Source of the DNA: Methylobacteriaceae bacterium
Lineage (GTDB): Bacteria > Pseudomonadota > Alphaproteobacteria > Rhizobiales > Beijerinckiaceae
DNA length: 64,000 bases
Direction: 5' to 3'
Assembly (NCBI GenBank): GCA_020638195.1
Contig: JACKJC010000005.1
Location: 124,001 to 188,000 of the forward strand
Below the pieces are notes generated by a model. The model did not search any database, was not told the DNA's origin, and worked only from the letters and a program-made list of their open reading frames with translations. Both the position numbers and the translations under genes were made by a program. Shown one piece after another: positions 24,693 to 32,215 of the stretch; positions within the stretch are counted from its first letter, which is position 1; each line of letters opens with the position of its first letter.

Positions 24693-24764
24693 GAATACGG
24701 CGAATGCGCATGATGTGTCAATCGCCGTGTCGCGTTGCAGGTACGAAAAGGGGAGATTGTTTGA

Positions 24765-25496
24765 ATGATGACCGCTGACAACACCGCGCCCAACGCCACG
24801 CGCGCTGCCGTGATCGACTGGATCGAGCACATCCTGAAGCGCAAGAACTGGACTGGCACCGATCTGGCGCGCAAGTCCGAGCTGGCGCCGTCCACGATTC
24901 TGCGGCTGATGAACGATCCGCACCACAATTTCGTTCCCTCGCTCAAGACGCTGCGCAAGATCGCGGAAGGCTCCGGCTATGCGATCCCGAGCGAGATCGT
25001 CAGCGCGTTCGCCAGCCCCGGCATCGTATCTGACGATCCATTCAGTCAGACGCCGCGAAGCTTCGTGGCTCGACCCGAGCCGCCCATGCGCTTTGCCGGC
25101 GGCGACGACGGACCGCGTCAAGAGAGCCTGATGAAGGTGACCTACATCTCCGGTCTGCCAGCCTCGCTGCAGGCCAAGGATGCGCCGGATCGCGCTGTGC
25201 CTGTCCTGCCGCAGCTGGCGGGCGACACCACGGCGACCGCGTATTTCGCGCCTGACAGCGTGTTTGCGCCGATCGTGCCGGCCGGAGCGCTGCTCTACTG
25301 CACCCGCAGCCGCGATCCGAAGCCGGATGACCTGGTCGTCATCGTCAAAAAGGATGGGCGCTCCCTGGTGCGCAACGTGGTCGACCTCGACTCCGATGGC
25401 GTCTCTGTCTCCAAGACGGTGCCAGCGTCCACAGAGGCTGTGATCGGCTACGACGACATTGCAACGATCGCCACGGTGGTGGCGATCGTTCGTTGA
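24765..25496 (+). CDS. CI-like repressor, helix-turn-helix plus S24-like domain
   Basis: 243 residues, the only clear lysogeny repressor. A helix-turn-helix is read near residues 30-50 (TGTDLARKSELAPSTILRL). The C-terminal part carries PDSVFAPIVPAGALLYC and KPDDLVVIVKKDG, equal to the DSM-x-P and G-D-x-V-V-V blocks of the S24/LexA fold. The position of the usual catalytic Lys appears to be Arg (SLVRNV), and no clear Ala-Gly cleavage site is seen, so self-cleavage is doubtful. It is transcribed rightward, opposite to its neighbours. The ATG pair 24765/24768 follows GGGGAG. Confidence 0.85.
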   Translation: MMTADNTAPNATRAAVIDWIEHILKRKNWTGTDLARKSELAPSTILRLMNDPHHNFVPSLKTLRKIAEGSGYAIPSEIVSAFASPGIVSDDPFSQTPRSFVARPEPPMRFAGGDDGPRQESLMKVTYISGLPASLQAKDAPDRAVPVLPQLAGDTTATAYFAPDSVFAPIVPAGALLYCTRSRDPKPDDLVVIVKKDGRSLVRNVVDLDSDGVSVSKTVPASTEAVIGYDDIATIATVVAIVR

Positions 25497-25570
25497 CCTT
25501 ACGCGCTATCCTTTCTGACATTTCGTGAGCGTCGGTTTGATAACCTAGCATTTGCTGGTAAATTGGCCCG

Positions 25571-25588
25571 TTTTGCATTTGTGCAAAT
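25571..25588. promoter_or_regulatory. Palindromic box upstream of the GIY-YIG-like gene
   Basis: TTTTGC-ATTTGT-GCAAAT; inner arms TTTGC/GCAAA perfect. The rightward gene starts 20 bp after it, possibly as a leaderless mRNA because no ribosome site is present. Confidence 0.6.
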
Positions 25589-25607
25589 TTGCCATACATC
25601 CATACGC

Positions 25608-26045
25608 ATGGATGCGATCACCACCAAGGCTTGCGATTTGCGCTGGTTTGCCGACAAGGCTGCAGCCAAGATTTTCGACGACATCGGCTATTGCGCAGTT
25701 TACGCCGTAGGACCGACCACATCCGACAAGGCCAAGATCGGGCAGGGCATGCAGCTGCCCGCCCGTCTGGTCTCCATTCAAAATGCGCACTGGGCGAAGC
25801 TGGTCGTCAAGGCGATCCAGTGGACGCCTGGCTATCTGTTCGCCGAGCGTCTGCAGCGCATGGTGTGCGAACTGATCGAATGCCGCCGCGTGCGCGGCGA
25901 CTGGTTCGACATCCCTACCATCATGATCGATCAATCGATCGCCATCTGCGCGCGAAAGGCAGGCATCAAGCTGCTCTCGCACGAAGATATGCTCGCCAGC
26001 GTCCTGGCCGAACGTGAGCGCCGCATCAGTCTGTTGGCGCCATAG
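25608..26045 (+). CDS. GIY-YIG-like (Mug113/T5orf172-type) protein
   Basis: 145 residues from ATG 25608. The N-terminal core YCAVYAVGPTTSDKAKIG followed by PARLVSIQNAHW and AERLQRMVCELIE follows the order Y-x-Y/V-x ... K-I-G ... R-x-x-x-L-Q ... E of the small GIY-YIG-related family. A nuclease activity is possible but the Arg/Glu pair is incomplete. It sits beside the repressor with its own box. No ribosome site is visible. Its end converges with the leftward gene (overlap 20 bp). Confidence 0.6.
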   Translation: MDAITTKACDLRWFADKAAAKIFDDIGYCAVYAVGPTTSDKAKIGQGMQLPARLVSIQNAHWAKLVVKAIQWTPGYLFAERLQRMVCELIECRRVRGDWFDIPTIMIDQSIAICARKAGIKLLSHEDMLASVLAERERRISLLAP

Positions 26046-26469
26046 CCGGCGTCTTGACCTCCGGCACAGCCAGGTCGGCTGCGCGCTCCGGAAACAGCAA
26101 AGTGATCGCGGTGATCAGCTGATCCAGAAAGTCCGCCGACGCAGAGGCGCCGGACGGCGGCAGGTTCTGCATGAGCGCGTCGATCTGGCCGATCGCCTGC
26201 TTCAGCCGATCTTCCTCGCGCTTCTCTGCCGGCTTCAGCCGGTCCTTCCACTGCAGCTTGCCGAGCGCGAGCTTCATTTTCTCGTTCTCGAATCGCAGAT
26301 GGTCGTAGAAGTCGCCGACCACCACGCTCGTCGTGCGCGCCGCTTCCACCGCCTTCGTGTGGCAGCTGCAGATTTCGTTGATCAGCTCGTCGAACTTGCT
26401 GTCGAACAGCGGGTTCAAGGCGCCGGCCGGCAGCAGGTCTGCTGGTTCGTTTGCTTGGGTTCTGGGCAT
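26026..26469 (-). CDS. Hypothetical helical phage protein
   Basis: 147 residues, ATG 26469 with GGAGGCGGC. Largely helical, with ENEKMKLALGKLQWKDRLKPAEKREEDRLKQAIGQIDALMQ forming a charged coiled-coil-like stretch. Not recognised. It is the leftmost gene of the long central operon and converges with the GIY-YIG-like gene. Confidence 0.6.
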   Translation of the reverse strand: MPRTQANEPADLLPAGALNPLFDSKFDELINEICSCHTKAVEAARTTSVVVGDFYDHLRFENEKMKLALGKLQWKDRLKPAEKREEDRLKQAIGQIDALMQNLPPSGASASADFLDQLITAITLLFPERAADLAVPEVKTPAMAPTD

Positions 26470-26478
26470 GCCGCCTCC

Positions 26479-26664
26479 TCAGGTCGAAACCGATTTGTTT
26501 GGCCGCCCCGGCTTCTTGGCGACGGCGATCCTGCGTCGCGCCAGGCGGCCCAGGCGCCAATGTGCCTGGACCAGGGTTGCTGATTCTTCCCGTTCGACGG
26601 GGATGGACACGTCGCGCCACCCCTCGTCCTTCAACGCAGAGACGATGTAGTTCTTGACCTTCAC
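26479..26664 (-). CDS. Hypothetical small basic phage protein
   Basis: 61 residues from GTG 26664, which overlaps the stop of the next gene upstream (GTGA). The C-terminal half RRRIAVAKKPGRPNK is basic and could bind nucleic acid. Not recognised. Confidence 0.55.
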   Translation of the reverse strand: MKVKNYIVSALKDEGWRDVSIPVEREESATLVQAHWRLGRLARRRIAVAKKPGRPNKSVST

Positions 26665-27422
26665 GCTGCCATCTCCCTGCTGAACTGTTTGGCGCCACGG
26701 CCATGCGCCACGATCGTGATGTCGGCCTTGGCTCCGGTGCGCTGGCCCCCGCACAGCATGCACGCCGAACATTGCACGGTCTTGCCCATTTCCTTCGACG
26801 CCGGACAGCGCCCTTCGCCCTTCAGGACTGGCGCACCTTCGGGTCTGACCCGGTAGACGCGAAAGCCCAGGGCCTTGGCGGCCCGATGTTCCTCTTCGTT
26901 GTCGCATGATGCCATGCAAAACGCCGACAGGGCAGGATTTTCACGCCACAGATGGGTATAGGAATTGAGTTCTCGAACGCGCGCAAGCACCTCATCCCAG
27001 ATCTCCAGAGGCACTGCGCCTGGATCTCCGTAGGCGCCGACACGCAGCCGCTTACCGGCCAGACGACGGGCGGCGATCTTCGGCGGAACCTGAGGGTAGG
27101 AGCCGCGCTGATAGGCGTCCCAGACAACGCGCGGGCCATGCATGAGCACGACGTAGCATGTCCGCCCGACATTGCGGGTCGCGCCGTCGGGTTTGGTCTC
27201 GATCTTGCCCCGGTGACGGCACGATCCGCAGATCGAGACATCATCGCCGGTGTGGACGGCGATCATGGGATTGATGTCGTCGCGCATGATGTAGATCTGA
27301 GCCATCGGCCCGGTCTTGGAGTTGGAGCCTCCGTCCTCGAGTCCGGTGGCGATAACCACGATCGGGGCGCCGTCGATCACCGAGGGGCCGCGATACAGAA
27401 TGATGCCGTTTGTCTGATCCAT
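26661..27422 (-). CDS. Conserved phage protein with Cys-rich blocks
   Basis: 253 residues. The layout NSKTGPMAQIYIMR, ICGSCRHRGK, RTCYVVLMHGPR, GAYGDPGAVP, and CPASKEMGKTVQCSACMLCGG is shared by a widespread phage protein family of unknown function. The three Cys pairs suggest a bound metal or iron-sulfur cluster. ATG 27422 has GAGGGG. Context gives no clue; possible roles include nucleic-acid metabolism or redox. Confidence 0.6.
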   Translation of the reverse strand: MDQTNGIILYRGPSVIDGAPIVVIATGLEDGGSNSKTGPMAQIYIMRDDINPMIAVHTGDDVSICGSCRHRGKIETKPDGATRNVGRTCYVVLMHGPRVVWDAYQRGSYPQVPPKIAARRLAGKRLRVGAYGDPGAVPLEIWDEVLARVRELNSYTHLWRENPALSAFCMASCDNEEEHRAAKALGFRVYRVRPEGAPVLKGEGRCPASKEMGKTVQCSACMLCGGQRTGAKADITIVAHGRGAKQFSREMAA

Positions 27423-27431
27423 GATGACCCC

Positions 27432-27677
27432 TCAGAAACGCAGTTCGGCGAAACGCTCGGGCGCGCAGCTCGCGAGGCGCTCGTAGTCGTTGATGTCCTC
27501 GATCTGCGGCCGGTAGCCGGCGGGCCGGTCAGCCGCGAAGGCGACCTCGGACGTGAAGCCAGCGCCGCCGCACATGGCGCAGTCGATGAACTGGCCGGTG
27601 TGCTTGTGCTGGTTGGGGAAGGGCATCCGCTTGGCGAGACGCCCGCGTCCGCTGCAGTGAGAACAGGGTTCTTGCAT
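27432..27677 (-). CDS. Small zinc-finger protein with CxxCxGxG repeats
   Basis: 81 residues. C-S-H-C-S-G-R-G near the N-terminus and C-A-M-C-G-G-A-G about 30 residues later form a DnaJ-type zinc centre. It probably folds around one zinc and binds a partner or RNA. Start ATG 27677 lies 8 nt from GGAG. A similar pair is encoded at 42774-42971. A variant palindromic box lies 17 bp upstream. Confidence 0.65.
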   Translation of the reverse strand: MQEPCSHCSGRGRLAKRMPFPNQHKHTGQFIDCAMCGGAGFTSEVAFAADRPAGYRPQIEDINDYERLASCAPERFAELRF

Positions 27678-27694
27678 TTTCATTTCTCCGTGAT

Positions 27695-27712
27695 GTTGTA
27701 ATTCATGCAAAC
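27695..27712. promoter_or_regulatory. Palindromic box, variant left arm
   Basis: GTTGTA-ATTCAT-GCAAAC, 17 bp upstream of the small zinc protein. Confidence 0.4.
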
Positions 27713-27723
27713 GCATGGGCGCA

Positions 27724-27912
27724 TCAGTGCCAATCCTGAGCCAGATGATGGCCGTAGGCATGCGCCCAGACGTCCGCCTCGTCGGATCCTGGTGGATAGG
27801 GGTTCTTCGCAGGGGAAAGCGCCGATGTATGGAGGGCCGCCTCTCGCGCTTCCTCCCAAATTCGCTCGACGGTCTCGTCGTCGATGCCCTTGGGAATGTC
27901 GTATCCGATCAT
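27724..27912 (-). CDS. Hypothetical phage protein
   Basis: 62 residues from ATG 27912, overlapping the stop of the upstream gene (ATGA). Contains DETVERIWEEAREAAL and EADVWAHAYGHHLAQDWH. The two adjacent His pairs might bind a metal. Not recognised. Confidence 0.5.
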   Translation of the reverse strand: MIGYDIPKGIDDETVERIWEEAREAALHTSALSPAKNPYPPGSDEADVWAHAYGHHLAQDWH

Positions 27913-28244
27913 GAAGCACCAGACCTGTCGGTCCTGAGACGATCGAGCGGCGGCCGACGGCGGCTCCATGTCACGACATCCGTGTCCCATTCACCTTCGT
28001 CGTATGGCGTGAGCGCAGGCGGGCATGGCTGCCCGGCTTTGCTCGGGCCGAACGGTGTGCATGTGCCAGCGAAGGCGACGCCCTGGAACGAGCATAGGCC
28101 ATGGCGAACATCGAGCGTCGTGGCGATCTCGTCGGCCATGGCGCCGCCGACCGACTCCAGCATCGAGCGGAAGAACGACGCCCGAGGGCTTTCGATGTCG
28201 ATCAGGACTTCGAGCATTTCATCGAGACTGAGCTGTTTGCTCAT
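27909..28244 (-). CDS. Hypothetical phage protein
   Basis: 111 residues from ATG 28244, AAGGA upstream. The N-terminal helix SLDEMLEVLIDIESPRASFF is followed by a Pro/Gly-rich tail. Not recognised. The start overlaps the next gene's stop. Confidence 0.55.
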   Translation of the reverse strand: MSKQLSLDEMLEVLIDIESPRASFFRSMLESVGGAMADEIATTLDVRHGLCSFQGVAFAGTCTPFGPSKAGQPCPPALTPYDEGEWDTDVVTWSRRRPPLDRLRTDRSGAS

Positions 28245-28579
28245 GGCTGTGATCCTTCTTGTTCCGACAGCAGGCGTCGCACGAACTTGACAAGTTCGAG
28301 CATTTTCTCCGGGTAGCAGGTCGCGACGTGACGCATATCCTGCAGCGCCGACATGTATGGGTTGGGGAGGCGCACGCACATCTTCGCGTCCCACGGCCTG
28401 CAGGCGACGTCGAACACTTCGTTCTTGATGGTCCCGTCTTCCTGCGTGCGCTCTCGCGACGCGATGACATGCCCATGATCCATGCGCCATCGACCTCGTG
28501 TCGCTGGCTTGGCATTGCTTTCTATCTCGTCGAGGAACCGCTTGAGACGGTTCATCTCCTGCTCATCGAGCTGGCTCAT
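28241..28579 (-). CDS. Hypothetical phage protein
   Basis: 112 residues from ATG 28579 with GGAG at 6 nt. An N-terminal coiled helix (EQEMNRLKRFLDEIESN) is followed by a C-terminal segment PEKMLELVKFVRRLL. Not recognised. Chain-coupled with its neighbours. Confidence 0.55.
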   Translation of the reverse strand: MSQLDEQEMNRLKRFLDEIESNAKPATRGRWRMDHGHVIASRERTQEDGTIKNEVFDVACRPWDAKMCVRLPNPYMSALQDMRHVATCYPEKMLELVKFVRRLLSEQEGSQP

Positions 28580-28757
28580 GTGGTTCTCCATTGCAATTCA
28601 AGCGCGCGGCTGCCCACGCTTCGCGAAACAGGCGGAATGTGAGCGACTCGTATCTTTCTCGCTTGTCGGCGAGGAGCTGCCGGAGCGCGACAGACCTCGC
28701 TTTGTCGTGCCGCTCGCAGTACTGGTAGTATTTGCGAGCGGCCTGTTCCCAGGTCAC
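28563..28757 (-). CDS. Hypothetical phage protein
   Basis: 64 residues from GTG 28757, overlapping the stop of the gene upstream (GTGA). Arg/Lys-rich helix in the middle and aromatic residues in the N-terminus. Not recognised. A degenerate palindromic box (ATTGCA-ATTCAA-GCGCGC, 28590-28607) lies within it, 10 bp before the next gene. Confidence 0.45.
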   Translation of the reverse strand: MTWEQAARKYYQYCERHDKARSVALRQLLADKRERYESLTFRLFREAWAAARLNCNGEPHEPAR

Positions 28758-28984
28758 TGGAACCGCGTCGGGTCGAAGCCCGGCGGGTTGTGACCCCAGT
28801 TGAGTTCAGGCCAGCTGTCGAGGTTGAAGCGCTCGGCTTCGCCGTCGACATATTCGCGCGGGCTCAACTGGTTGTCGTAGCCGTGTTCCTTGGCCTGCTC
28901 GTCCGAGAAATCATCCCAGACGTACATCACCTGGCCGTACTCGCGGGCGAGCTTCAGCCAGTCTTCGAAGGTCATTCGCGCCAT
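28754..28984 (-). CDS. Hypothetical phage protein
   Basis: 76 residues from ATG 28984 with GGAGGCGGTAC. Acidic and Trp-rich (MTFEDWLKLAREYGQVMYVWDDF). Not recognised. No partner evident beyond the coupled neighbours. Confidence 0.55.
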   Translation of the reverse strand: MARMTFEDWLKLAREYGQVMYVWDDFSDEQAKEHGYDNQLSPREYVDGEAERFNLDSWPELNWGHNPPGFDPTRFQ

Positions 28985-28994
28985 GTACCGCCTC

Positions 28995-29387
28995 CTACGA
29001 CGCCAGTAGCTTGTCGATTTCCTTGAGGCGATCGATCGCGATCCTGGCTTCGTCGTCGTTCGCCGCCAGATAGGCGAATCGTTCGATTTCCAGGCGGCGC
29101 TTGTCCTTGGCAGTCAGCGAGCTGAGCAACTTCTGGCGCTCTTTCTGCGCGTCGAGGATTGTCTTGTACTTCGTGTCGTCTACAAGCGAGACAATGCGTT
29201 TGGTCGCGGCGCTCTCGACGCCGTCGCTGATGCGCTCGATCTGGACCAGTGCGTAGCCGGACGACGGCGAGTCGACGACGGCGAATTTCCCGACTGCGGC
29301 GTCGTCGCCTTCGTAGAAGTAGCAGTAGGTCTTGTTGTGCTGGTAGGCCGAGGTCGGCCCCCAGAACTTGACGTGCAGCGTTTTCAT
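28995..29387 (-). CDS. Hypothetical phage protein with C-terminal coiled coil
   Basis: 130 residues. The N-terminal domain (about 1-75) looks beta-rich: LHVKFWGP and YCYFYEGDDAAVGKFAVV. A helical tail with LLSSLTAKDKRRLEIERFAYLAANDDEA follows. GGAG lies 6 nt before ATG 29387. A variant palindromic box lies 9 bp upstream of the start. Not recognised. Confidence 0.6.
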   Translation of the reverse strand: MKTLHVKFWGPTSAYQHNKTYCYFYEGDDAAVGKFAVVDSPSSGYALVQIERISDGVESAATKRIVSLVDDTKYKTILDAQKERQKLLSSLTAKDKRRLEIERFAYLAANDDEARIAIDRLKEIDKLLAS

Positions 29388-29396
29388 CACTTTCTC

Positions 29397-29414
29397 CTTT
29401 GCATTCAAGCGCAT
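29397..29414. promoter_or_regulatory. Palindromic box, GCGCAT variant
   Basis: CTTTGC-ATTCAA-GCGCAT, 9 bp upstream of the 130-residue protein start. Confidence 0.5.
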
Positions 29415-29428
29415 GATTATGCGTATGA

Positions 29429-29737
29429 TCACCGGGCGCGCCGGTGATTACCCAGTCTGTAATCGAGACGATCGAGCCGTTCGCGGATTTCCGGCTCGAA
29501 TTCCTTCCGCCCCTTCATCCGATCTAAGCAGAATTTGAGATCGGAGACTGCCTCCTGAAGATCCGACACCGGATCGATCGAGGTCGACACGAGTGCCGTA
29601 TACGGCGCCGCGTCGATCTCGCGCAGAAAGACATCAAAGTCTGCCTGATCAGCGAACCTGTAAGTTCGTTCTTGTTGTTGACCTTGCAAATTCACCTTGA
29701 TCGTTGCTGTGAATACGATGCGGGTGCGCTGCGGCAT
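29429..29737 (-). CDS. Hypothetical phage protein
   Basis: 102 residues from ATG 29737 with GGAGGTCGC. N-terminal beta strands (TRIVFTATIKVNL), helical C-terminus with KEFEPEIRERLDRLDYRLG. Not recognised. The longer frame to 29776 lacks a ribosome site. Confidence 0.55.
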   Translation of the reverse strand: MPQRTRIVFTATIKVNLQGQQQERTYRFADQADFDVFLREIDAAPYTALVSTSIDPVSDLQEAVSDLKFCLDRMKGRKEFEPEIRERLDRLDYRLGNHRRAR

Positions 29738-29815
29738 GCGACCTCCAAGCTCATGTGCGCTTGAATTTCCAAACACTGCTTCCGCGCATATTGTTCCACA
29801 GGCGATTGCACACGA

Positions 29816-31786
29816 TCAAGCGTTAGCTTCGCGTTCGCTTTTGCGCGCATGCCAGTCCGTTACAAGAGCATCACGGGCCTGGGCGATCTGCGCGCTGGTG
29901 ACCGTTACGGGCCGGCCATAGGCGAAGTCGGCTGTCTCGCGCCATGGGATATGCTGAAGTACGTCCGGCACGAACCCCCAGTCGAAGTCGATGAAGTCCG
30001 TGTAGTCTTCCGGCATCGCACGCCAGACCGGCAGAACGAACTGTCGGGTGAGCGCGATCGTGTTGTGACGCATCTGCCCGGCGCCGATATCCTCGAAGCA
30101 TTGATTGAGCGACTCGATGTTGGCGTTTCCTTGTCTGTATGCGAGCACAGCCTCCCACACGATCATCGCGTCGAGCGCCTCGTCGTGCGTCAAGCTGTCT
30201 GGCGCCGTCAGCTCGAATTCCTCGCACATCGCCTGAGGCTCCTCCGGCGTCACGACATCGTCTTTGATAATCACGTCAGCAGACGTACCAACGATGAGCG
30301 GCCCCGACGGGCGAATATCGGAAAGATCGACACTCTTCATCACATCCGGATGAGCCAGGAGAGTCGGTTTGCCGAAACGTATGTTGAACAGACTGTCGAA
30401 CGATTCCTTCCCCATATCGAAGCTGAACACGACCTCCTTCATCGCCGACTTGACCGGCTGTCGGAACTTCAGCGGCACGAAATCGTCAAAGATAGCATCC
30501 TTGACTTCGTCGATGGGAATACGGCCAGAACTTACAAAACGTAGAATATGCGTGTCGGGATAGCGATGCGCTCGGCTGATGGATGATGTAACGCCGTCGC
30601 CATACAAACACCACCACAGCTTCTCGCCTGTCGATTCGTCCTCGACAACGTCGAACGATCGTGCGCCGACATATGCAAGAGAGACCGGCATGGGCGTATG
30701 AAACCTGAACAGGTCTTGCATCATGTCGATCTCGAACGCGAAGAACTTACCGGCTCTTTCCAGATTTTCCGTCGTAAACGTGTGCCCGCGCTGCATCAAA
30801 TATTCGTCACGCTTGGATTCGTGCCTCAAGCGCAGCAGGTACAAGGCGTTGTCCTTCTTGCGCGACGCCAGGTGGATGCTCATCGCCTTGATGTGCAGCG
30901 GCGAGGTCTCGGCGCGCGACAGCACATGGGAGACCGCATCGCGATCGGTCGAAAAAACCTTGGCCTCATCGTCGCGTTCGATCAACATGGTCTCGTCCGC
31001 TTGCTCGAACACATCCCACCCCTCGGCGCTGGCCGCCTCGGAATCTTCCGCCGTCCACTCGTAGCCAGAATTGGCGGCGACATCGGGTATTGCAGGATGC
31101 GACATCGTTAAACCGTTCCCGATCGTGATCGGTTGCATGCGGTCTGCGTTCCTGATCGGTTCGATTCCGAATCGGCGGCGCATGCTATTGTCGATCGCGT
31201 GGGCAAGCGCAAACAACTGCCGACCGTAGACCGGAACATTTTTGTTGTCATGGTCGGAAAACGTCGCCTTCCAATCTCCGCCAGGGAGATGCACAAGCGC
31301 CCATATCTTACCTGGAGTCGATGGCGACGTCAGATCGAAAGACGTCTCGTTGGAAGAAGAGACAGCCTGCACGACTTCGAAATTCGTTATGATCTGCGCC
31401 TCAGTTTCTGCAAAAAGCGGCATGAAACTGCGAGAATAATAGCCGCCGTCGTTGCGGCTCGGCTTCGGCGCATCGAATACGACGTTGACAAAATCAACGC
31501 GACTTATGCCGTAGTTTCCCTTACGAACGGTCGCCGTGTGATGAAAGAGTCTGCCTTCGGATTCGTCGATGCAGATCACGCGGTCGCCGGGCTGGAAGCT
31601 GAATTCAGTCCGAATTTCCAAGATGCTGATGAAGCGCGATATCGAGCCGTCGAGAGATTGCGCGTACCATGTGTTCTCTGAGCTACGCGAGATCAGACGA
31701 ACACGAGAACCGATCTCGAAACGGTGCGAACTTTGGTCTCGTGCGATTTCGACAATATCGCCGACTTGGTATACGATTCTTGGCAT
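29816..31786 (-). CDS. Large orphan multidomain phage protein
   Basis: 656 residues, the second-largest protein of the central operon. The N-terminal 100 residues show two SH3-like modules (YQVGDIVEIARDQ and FQPGDRVICIDE). The middle (about 250-300) has AASAEGWDVFEQADETMLIERDD, a pattern seen in plasmid/phage proteins of unknown function. The rest has no recognised motif. ATG 31786 is preceded by AAAGGAGCAACC. It may have a scaffolding or host-takeover role; this is inference. Confidence 0.6.
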   Translation of the reverse strand: MPRIVYQVGDIVEIARDQSSHRFEIGSRVRLISRSSENTWYAQSLDGSISRFISILEIRTEFSFQPGDRVICIDESEGRLFHHTATVRKGNYGISRVDFVNVVFDAPKPSRNDGGYYSRSFMPLFAETEAQIITNFEVVQAVSSSNETSFDLTSPSTPGKIWALVHLPGGDWKATFSDHDNKNVPVYGRQLFALAHAIDNSMRRRFGIEPIRNADRMQPITIGNGLTMSHPAIPDVAANSGYEWTAEDSEAASAEGWDVFEQADETMLIERDDEAKVFSTDRDAVSHVLSRAETSPLHIKAMSIHLASRKKDNALYLLRLRHESKRDEYLMQRGHTFTTENLERAGKFFAFEIDMMQDLFRFHTPMPVSLAYVGARSFDVVEDESTGEKLWWCLYGDGVTSSISRAHRYPDTHILRFVSSGRIPIDEVKDAIFDDFVPLKFRQPVKSAMKEVVFSFDMGKESFDSLFNIRFGKPTLLAHPDVMKSVDLSDIRPSGPLIVGTSADVIIKDDVVTPEEPQAMCEEFELTAPDSLTHDEALDAMIVWEAVLAYRQGNANIESLNQCFEDIGAGQMRHNTIALTRQFVLPVWRAMPEDYTDFIDFDWGFVPDVLQHIPWRETADFAYGRPVTVTSAQIAQARDALVTDWHARKSEREANA

Positions 31787-31811
31787 GGTGGTTGCTCCTT
31801 TCTTGTCTTTG

Positions 31812-31985
31812 TCAGGCGCGGATCAAGAGCGGGCGTACGCCGCCACAAATCCATACGTTGGTTCCAGATATGCGAAACCAGGTCACGATAACGGGCGGTC
31901 GCGTGTAGCCATACTTGTCGGTGGCGAAATGGCGCTCGGTCTCGTAAAACGAGACCTGCGGGTACGGTGTACGTTCGGTCGGCAT
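31812..31985 (-). CDS. Hypothetical small phage protein
   Basis: 57 residues, MPTERTPYPQVSFYETERHF then VIVTWFRISGTNVWICGG. Its ATG overlaps the stop of the upstream gene (TGATG), which supports it although it is short. Not recognised. Confidence 0.55.
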   Translation of the reverse strand: MPTERTPYPQVSFYETERHFATDKYGYTRPPVIVTWFRISGTNVWICGGVRPLLIRA

Positions 31986-32212
31986 CAGAAGTGAATCCCT
32001 TGCTTGTTGGCGTCGTCGAGAGCCAAGTTGAGGAAAGCGATCAGCTCTTCCTTACGGTCAGGCAGATCGATGGGGCGGGCGCGGGTGATGGTGAAGCCGT
32101 TCTCACGCAGGAACTTGCACTTGGCCTTGATTTCCGCCTGCGTGCCGAACCATTCCCAATGCTCACCCTCGTCGTCGTTGTTGGTGTGCCAGTCGGCGCG
32201 ATAGAGGCGCAT
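31985..32212 (-). CDS. Hypothetical phage protein
   Basis: 75 residues from ATG 32212. N-terminal MRLYRADWHTNNDDEGEHWEWFG is followed by a helical tail. Not recognised. Its stop overlaps the next start, and it lies 3 bp below the nucleotidyltransferase stop. Confidence 0.55.
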   Translation of the reverse strand: MRLYRADWHTNNDDEGEHWEWFGTQAEIKAKCKFLRENGFTITRARPIDLPDRKEELIAFLNLALDDANKQGIHF

Positions 32213-32215
32213 GGA

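Larger units (their letters stand above)
24472..24764. promoter_or_regulatory. Early control region between the left operon and the repressor
   Basis: 293 bp without a gene, flanked by divergent transcription. It holds AGGAC-GAAT-GTCCT (24507-24520), ATTTGC-GATT-GCAAAT (24580-24595, the family palindrome with a 4-bp centre), a short ATGCG/CGCAT stem followed by TTTTT (24616-24638), and GCATTTG-N8-CAAATGC (24671-24692). The AT-rich left part probably carries the leftward early promoter, and the repressor promoter lies to the right. The palindromes are candidate repressor operators. Confidence 0.6.
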
